NCBI GenBank assembly: GCA_001051155.2
Contig: JYIP02000001.1
Location: forward strand, 1,798,001 to 1,862,000
Source of the DNA: Chrysoporthe austroafricana
Taxonomy: Eukaryota > Ascomycota > Sordariomycetes > Diaporthales > Cryphonectriaceae
Reading direction: 5' to 3'
DNA length: 64,000 nt
The notes under the pieces are model-generated. The model did no database searches and had not been told where the DNA came from. It saw only the letters and a list, made by a program, of their open reading frames with translations. Below are positions 57,454-64,000 of this stretch, piece by piece. The first letter of the stretch is position 1. Every line of letters starts with the position of its first letter. A program made the translations under genes and the position numbers.

Positions 57454-60359
57454 CCAGGGCGAGGTCCTCCCAGGGCTGACAGCGGCGGCGGCCAGCACGC
57501 CCTTCAGCCTCGCTGGGGCTGCTGGGCTGCTGGGCTGCTGGGCTGCTGCTGCCCCAGCTGATCTGGGCTGCTGAAGTGTCACGGAATCCTGTGATCCTCT
57601 CTCTCTGCCCAACAGCCCGTCTGGAAGAGGGGGGGGAGAGAGGCTTTCACGAAGGAAGGACAACCTTGGGGCCTGAAGGGGGGCCATGGGTGATGTGGCA
57701 GGGCGCCGGATTGGCGGGCGTCCTCGAACTTTGTCGCCGCCTCGTCCAGCAGGCAAACCCCTACGGCTTACGTTCCGGGCCCTATGCTGCCTGCCCTGTC
57801 TGCCCATCCCAACCCTCCTATCCCTCCCTCCCATCCCCCATGACCGAGAATCCGACAATGCGCATCATGCCACAGGCCAATTCCCATGGCGATCACACCC
57901 CAGGACCCCTACGCACCTTAATCGCGTCGACGGGGAGCCGCGCAGCAGTGGGAGGCTGCCACGTCGGGCACCCTGAATCTCGTGCCCTCCTCCTCGCCGT
58001 CGTCCTCCTCCCCGATTCGCACGAGGGAGGACACGGGGTGTGGTGCGAGGGGAGGGAGGGAGGGGGGATTGGCAGGCGAGCCCGGCAAGCGCAGGCACAG
58101 ACACGCGAGAGAGAGAGAGAGATACGGGCGGACGGACGGACGGCGAGCGCCACGAAAGCAGAAGCGGTGCGTCGGTGCCGCGAGATGACGAGATGGTGCC
58201 ACGTCTCTCTGCGTGTCTCTCTCTCTCTCTCTCTCTCTCTCGCGCCCCACGCGTCTATTATCCGGGGGGCATCAGCTGTAGCGCAGACCAACAGCAGCGA
58301 CAGCGACAAGCGGGCGCAGGCAGGCCTGCCCAACCCGTCGTCATGCCTCGTCCTCGTCCCTTGTCCCTCGTCCCTCGTCCCTCGTTCCTCGATCCTCGAC
58401 ACCGGCGGCTTCGGCCTGTGGTGGGCTCCTCTCTCCCTTATCTCCTGCTGCGCCGTGATCGTTTGTTTCCCCACAGCCCGCTGCGCTCGTCGAGTGCCAA
58501 TGCGAGGGTGACACCGCATTCCGGATCCCACGATGCCCCCCCCCCAACCACAAACCACAACGACAAACCACAATACCACAATACCACGCCCTGGTCCTGG
58601 TCGGACGGAATCTCGCGCCGTCGTCGTCGTCTCCCCTCCCTTCCCCCTTCCGTCATCTGAGTCTGTTTCTCCTGCGCGCTGGTACCACCCGAGCCCGCAC
58701 CCCCATTCGTCCACACAGACGGGTAGGGATAAGGGGAGAGGGGGGGGGGCGCCTGTGGAGCCGCCATCGATCTGGCGGGCGAGGATCAGGCCGATCTCCC
58801 TGGGATTGTTTCGTTTCGAAAAGAAAAAAAAAAACCCTTTCCCGCCCTGTCGGTCCGGGCCCCTACACCGCCAGGCGCGGGGGCCACTGAAAATCGAGAA
58901 CCCGGCAGAACAAAAAGGAATACCCAACCCTTCTCCGTCCGTTCTTCCCTACTGGGTCCTCTCTCTGTCTCTCGCTCTCGTGTGTGGCCCCCCCCCCAGC
59001 CCCTGCTACCCTGCCTCCCCCCCCGCCCATTCGGGTTCGAGAAGGGAGAGAGAGGGTCCCCCTTTGTCCTCGGTTTGTCCCTCGGTCAGTTCCCACAACG
59101 CGCTGCTTACGAAACCTGCGCCTCGTGGGCGATCTATCTCCCCATTCCCCATTCCCTTGTTTCCTTTTTAACCCCCCTGGCCCTGCCGAGGCTAGCTGGA
59201 GGGAAAAGGGAAGAAAGTGGGGGGGGGGGAGGGCAGACAGACGGGGCGGATGGAGGTCAGATCAAGCTTCAAGCTTCTTCGATTGGGCGCTGACGATCGC
59301 CGCCCCGGCCCAATCGAGCTTGCTGGGGGGGGGGGTTCGTAGGGTAAACTCTAAGCTTCATTCAACCTTGGTGTCCCCCCCCCCTTCGGGGTCCCGCTGC
59401 AGATGCAGCGGTACGTTCCCAACGTCTGGCGTCGAGCAAGCAGCAAGCACCAGCCCCATGCACCGCCGCCCTCCTCTCACACACACGCAACGCCAGCCCC
59501 GTCCACCACTCGCCAGCCAGCGTGCGAAACGCGTGCGATTGTGCCCATGTGTGCCTGCTGACGGCATGAACCAGCGCCATATGCTGTGACACCACGAACA
59601 CGGCACAACCTCTTCTCTCTCCTCCTTGGACGCCCGACCGCGCCGATCGTCGTCGCTATGACTCCCCCCAGTTGCTGACGGCGCTTATGCTGTGGAACGG
59701 CGACGCTAGGCTAGCCAAGCTGCCACAGGCCCCGTTCGTCGCCGTCGGAGGTATCCAGTATTCCGTCACGGAGGAGGATTCCCCCCATCCACATCCACAT
59801 CCACAATCCATATCCACATCCGTCCGGAAGACCTGGACTCGGCTTGCGTCGCCTCTCCGCGCGCCCCTCGGCCTCTGAGCCTCTCCCCCCCCCCGGCCCA
59901 CCTCGCAGCCCGACCCTCTGGCGGGAAAGGGCCTGACTGTGTCTGTGGTTGTCTTCTGACTATCACGACACGGGCGGGCGACATCAAAGGTGCATCCCCG
60001 GGTCGCAGCAGATGCGGTGTGGGTAGCACGGGCGGGCGGGTTGGCGTCGAGGGAGGGTAGGGCCGGGTCCCCTCCGTAGCAATCTCACATCTCTCGCGCG
60101 CACGCCGTCGTCCCGTGTCTCGCGCGCGCGCAGCAAGCAGCAGCCATTGGGGGCTCTGCGCTCGAGGAGGCGGGCTCGAACCTATCTGCTCGACCTGCTT
60201 GCTTGCTTTGCCCGCTCGCTCGCTTGCTCACGCGGGACATACGGTAGCATCTCATGAGGAGCCCGGGAGGCGGCGGCGCCCCTCCCCCCCCCCACCGCAT
60301 CGATCGTACGTACGTACGGAACTGACTTACATGCTGTGTGATGCGGTGCGTGTGTCGTG

Positions 60360-60420
60360 CGGCTGCCGCTGCTCCTGCTGCTGCTCCTGCTGCTGCTCCT
60401 GCTGCCGCCGCTGCTACGAT
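60360..60420. repeat. 12 bp repeat of CTG/CTC units
   Basis: CTGCTGCTCCTG-type unit repeated about three to four times within a CTG-rich run. Non-coding as far as can be seen. Confidence 0.85.
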
Positions 60421-62375
60421 AGAGTACCATCATCGCGGGGCACGCCGTAGGGAGGGAGGGGAGAGGGCGGGGCGGGGGGGGGGAACTATCCAGGCGTCAT
60501 GGCATCATCATCGTCATCAGATCGGGCATCATCACCACCACGACGAAACGCCATGGTGTTGTCACGACACACCGGCAGCAGGACCTAAAAATAAAAGAAA
60601 GAAAATAACCCAGCGGGAATCGCGCGCGGACCGGCCCAATTCCCATCTTGCTTCCTTGCTCACTAACTCAGTACTAACCAGGTCCTCACTAGGCAAACCC
60701 CCCCCCTCCCCCTCCCCTCCTCCGTCCCCGCCGCCGCCCAGGAACAGACCATCTCGCCGGCCCTATCCAGACTACTGTTTTTGTTTGCTCGCTGCTGCTG
60801 CATCGCTGCATGTACTCACTTTACAACCTGCCTACATACATGCTTTACCCCGCGGTGGGCCCCCCTCCCCCCTGCGGGCACTCTGCTGGCACTGCAGGTC
60901 TGTCTGGTCAATCAATCCATCCCCATGTCGTCGTCCCTGTCCACCTGCCAGCCCGGTGGTGCCACCTGCTGGCCCCCTCCCCCCTCTCCCTCGACGATTA
61001 GCTCGCTGAAATCTAGCCTTCTTGTCCCCGCGAGACGAGGGACGAGGGACGAGGAGGGGCCAGGCGACGGCATAAGCACCTTGATGGGCGAGGGGAGGGG
61101 CGCAGGGGGTCGTTGGGTTGGTTGGTTGATTCCTCAATTGGGTTGGGATGGGGCCCCCAGGGAAGATAGTAGATCCTGCAGGCCCCATGACAGGGCGGAA
61201 GACGAGGAAAGTCCGAAAAATATCATGTGAAAGAGGGAAAGGCTAAACACACAAACACACACACAAAAAAAAGTAAACACCGGAAGAATCCCAATTGAGA
61301 ACCACCCCCCCATCATGCCCCCGCCCCGATCCGTAGATACTACCGTCAATGTAGACCACCCCATGGCCCGGGACCAGACGAAGGAAGAAGCACGAGAAAG
61401 GGGGGGCCGCAAGGCGGTCAGAGCAAACACGAACCGGCCGGCCTGCACGTCGAAATGAGATGTGGATCAAACGGCCACTTGCGAGGATGCGGTCCGGCAG
61501 GCGGTGTCCAGCACATACGGCCCCAGGTCGGTCAGGAAGCAAAGAAACCTTCGATTGCCTCGAACTTTCTCGAAACTCTCGGAGGGGGGGGGGCTAAGAG
61601 GCGGCGCTACTTGCTTGCTACGACTGGGGTGTCACGGCATGAAGCTCGGCACGAAGTCTCTGCGGGTGGGTTCTCAATGCCTCTCGAGTAGCGATCCTTG
61701 AAAGCTATCGAGTGAGTCGTAATCGTAATGGCCGTGTGTCGGCCAGGCCTACTCCAGGGAGGAGGAGGAGCAGTACAGACTGACTGTAGGTATGGCGCGG
61801 AGTGCACGACGTGCAGGCCCTTCGCGAGCCCTCCGCATGAAATGCTTCGGGAGCACCGTCCTGCCCGTGCTCGTGCTTCCTCCCAGACCTTCCTACTGTG
61901 GCGAGCCCAACCACCGAAATAACCAAGCCCGCCCCTCCGTACATGTACATTAGCCTGTGGTTGCCCCCCGGTCTAGACCGCCGTGTAATACCCAATCCTG
62001 CCTGCAGGTAGCCCTGCAGCACGGAATTGGCTGCGCCTCCTCGGCCGTGGACCGCGCCGGACACACGCACGCACACGGAGAGGAGGGGGGAGGGGGAGGG
62101 GGGGGGCGCGATCGTGTTCCGCCGCCGGCGAGGCGCGTCCGCGCCCCCGTGGCTTGACACGGACACGGACGCGTCGAGTGATTCCCGTCACACAGGCCGC
62201 GACGGCGTAGCCCGCCACCACCCTTTCCCCCCGTGCCGATCCCCTGCAGCTTAGCCGACCCCCCCAAACGCCGGCCCCCCCTCCCCAATCGATTGGCCAG
62301 CGCCGTCAGCGCCAGGTGAGACCCCGACACCACTTCGGAACTGCAAGTGTGAGTCACGACAAGGCCACCACCCAT

Positions 62376-62396
62376 CCATCCATCCATCCATCCATC
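62376..62396. repeat. Microsatellite (ATCC)n
   Basis: Five ATCC units just downstream of the SNF1 stop codon. Confidence 0.85.
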
Positions 62397-62489
62397 CTTT
62401 AACTCTAGCCGGCTGTCACACTCGGCTTGTTTCTTTCTTCTTCTCCAGAGGCCTCCCCCCTCTGGGCTGGGTGCTCGGGCGGGCGCACC

Positions 62490-64000
62490 TCACTCCGCGT
62501 CAGCGAGCTGCATGATCAGCCGAGCCGCCAGGTCCAGGAACGGAAACGGGCTGGTAACCTGCTTCTCCTCCAGGATCTTGCCCTCGGGCGTCTCGTACCC
62601 GTCGCACTTGAAGTCGACCAGGTACGAGCCCGCCTCTGCCATCTCGTAGATCTGGATGTCCAGGCGCATCGCCACCACCTGGTACTCCTCGTCGTCGCCG
62701 CCCTTGACGGTGTTGGACCGGTAGTTCGGGTGGTCCTCCGGCAGGTGCGCCCCCTTGCGCAGCTTCTCCGTCTCCCACCGCACCTGGATGTGCCACGGGT
62801 CCGCGGGGAGCTTGTAGATCTTGGTGGGGTCGTTCGCCCGGCCGCTCGCCGCGCGCCGGTGCCCGCCCTGCTCGTCGTCGCCGCCGCGCTCCTTGTCGTA
62901 GTCCTCGTCCGGCACCCAGCTGCAGCCGAGCTTGGACAGCGACCGGTAGATCACGCCGAGCGCCTCCCACGGCACGTTCCGCGAGCGGATGCCGAACTGC
63001 CACCGGGTGGCCTTGGGCTTCTTGGGCGGGTTGACCGGCGTGAGCCCCTGCGGCCGCTTGTTGGACTCGTCGAGCCGGACCGCGGTGCGGTTGTGCGGCT
63101 TCAGGCGGCGCAGGCTCTCCTGCCGCTCGTCCTCCGAGCGCGGCTGCGACGAGGGTTCCGGCGCGACCGGGGGCACGGGCGGCTCGTCGGTCTCGGAGGC
63201 CCCGGATCTCTCGCGCTCCATGAAGTCCTTGTGGAACGCCGGGAGACTGCTCGGCATGACACTAACCTTGGACACGTACGGGCGCGGTGACGCTGATGTG
63301 CTGGTGGAGGTGATGGACCGCGCAGAGCTGGCGAGGGGGCTGGATCCTGTGTCCGGCGCGTCCGCCTGCGGGTCTGTCTTGAGTGCCTCCCCTGAAATAA
63401 CGTCGTTAACACTGGGTGGTGATGGGGGGAAATAGGGGTTGTTCTCCCCAAGTAATGCTAGGGACTGTCAGTCGCAGATGGACGCGGGGCCATAGTAGGC
63501 CCCTGGACAGGTAGGAAAGACTCGGGAGAACATCTCAAGCACGCGAGCAGGCGCGAGCACAGTACATCACTCGGTTTTGGGGGGGGGGGCGCCTTTGTGA
63601 ACTTACGGTTGACCTGCATCAGCTTGTTCTCGCGCACGATCATGTAGGCGTCCTTGATGGCCGACGGCTCCTCGGCCTCGAGGGCCTCCTGGACATCCTG
63701 CCTGCCGTAGCCCATGGTCTTGGAGATCTTCTCGGTGACCTCGTTGTGCAGCTTCTGCTGCACCCTCGTCGGCGCGTTGGGGGCGATGTCGGACGGCTTG
63801 ATGGCCTTGTCCGGGTCGATGCCGGTGTTGTAGAAGGGCTCGATGGGCGGCTGCAGGTACTCGGGCAGGTTCTTCATGAACCACGGGTCCTGGCGGATCT
63901 CGGGGATGGTGGCGCGCTGCACCGGGTTGACCTTGAGCATCTTCTCGATCAGGTTGGCGGCGCCGGGGCTCATCCACTTGGGGACGGCGTAGGTGCCGCG
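62490..64000 (-). CDS. SNF1: Snf1/AMPK alpha kinase, C-terminal part
   Basis: The window holds the last two exons, 64000-63607 (continuing to the right) and 63457-62490, with a 149 bp intron (GTAAGT donor, CCTAG acceptor). The first part ends the kinase domain (GTYAVPKWMSPGAANLIEKM, typical of Snf1) and continues through the UBA-like autoinhibitory region (NEVTEKISKTMGYGRQDVQE). The last exon has a Ser/Pro-rich linker and the alpha-subunit C-terminal domain, with WQFGIRSRNVPWEALGVIYRSL and YLVDFKCDGYE, ending SPFPFLDLAARLIMQLADAE. Snf1 is the energy-sensing kinase that relieves glucose repression with Snf4 and a beta subunit. The catalytic loop and activation threonine are outside the window. 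A TTTCAG at about 63390 could act as an alternative acceptor but is not needed for frame. Confidence 0.94.

Larger units (their letters stand above)
54293..62489. other. 8.2 kb gene-free, microsatellite-rich spacer
   Basis: Upstream of the F-box-like gene and downstream of SNF1. It carries many simple repeats: TG/GTGT tracts (54420-54510), GGA (54671-54699), GCGT (54873-54893), GGGTAT (55804-55833), CCCAG (57295-57319), GGCAGT (57413-57453) and a 12 bp CTG/CTC motif (60360-60420). TATAAAGG at 57247-57254 is the clearest promoter-like element. Long frames lack domains. A non-coding transcript is possible but not shown. Confidence 0.45.

Overview
The window looks like a nuclear segment of a filamentous ascomycete, most likely a Sordariomycete-like fungus. 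Genes are mostly single-exon or split by introns of about 50-350 bp with GTRAGT-type donors and YAG acceptors. Coding third positions are strongly GC-rich. The gene set is typical of such fungi: MPE1, GET3, INO1, a SLN1-type hybrid kinase, SNF1, a paxillin-like LIM protein and a Pth11-type CFEM receptor. Short AT-rich islands between the genes resemble repeat-induced point mutation (RIP). The assignment rests on gene architecture and family recognition by eye; no database search was made.

Layout. 0-10.5 kb: tail of a serine carboxypeptidase, a PRELI/MSF1 lipid-transfer protein, MPE1 (pre-mRNA 3'-end processing), GET3 (tail-anchored protein targeting), a 5-hydroxyisourate hydrolase and an unknown low-complexity protein. 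10.5-14 kb: no gene. 14-21.4 kb: a four-exon SAM methyltransferase, an AT-rich spacer, a doubtful small membrane protein, an unknown coiled-coil protein and a branched-chain aminotransferase. 21.4-27.5 kb: a second AT-rich, repeat-like island with an intact two-exon unknown gene and a decayed reading frame next to it. 27.5-29.4 kb: a five-exon CFEM GPCR whose third intron contains an assembly gap with a mirror-image duplication. 31.3-33.3 kb: PXL1-like LIM protein. 33.3-39.4 kb: no gene. 39.4-41.3 kb: INO1. 43.5-47.2 kb: SLN1-type hybrid histidine kinase. 51.1-54.3 kb: a large F-box-like protein. 54.3-62.5 kb: an 8.2 kb gene-free, microsatellite-rich spacer. 62.5-64 kb: 3' part of SNF1, continuing off the right edge.

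The genes form no cluster or operon. Most are core housekeeping or signalling genes. Three act in environmental sensing (CFEM GPCR, SLN1, SNF1), but nothing in the sequence ties them into one pathway. The less ordinary material is the receptor, the two unknown proteins next to the AT-rich islands, a SLN1 intron with four in-frame acceptors, and two single-N assembly joints that share the same fold-back artefact. I found no convincing new multi-gene system.
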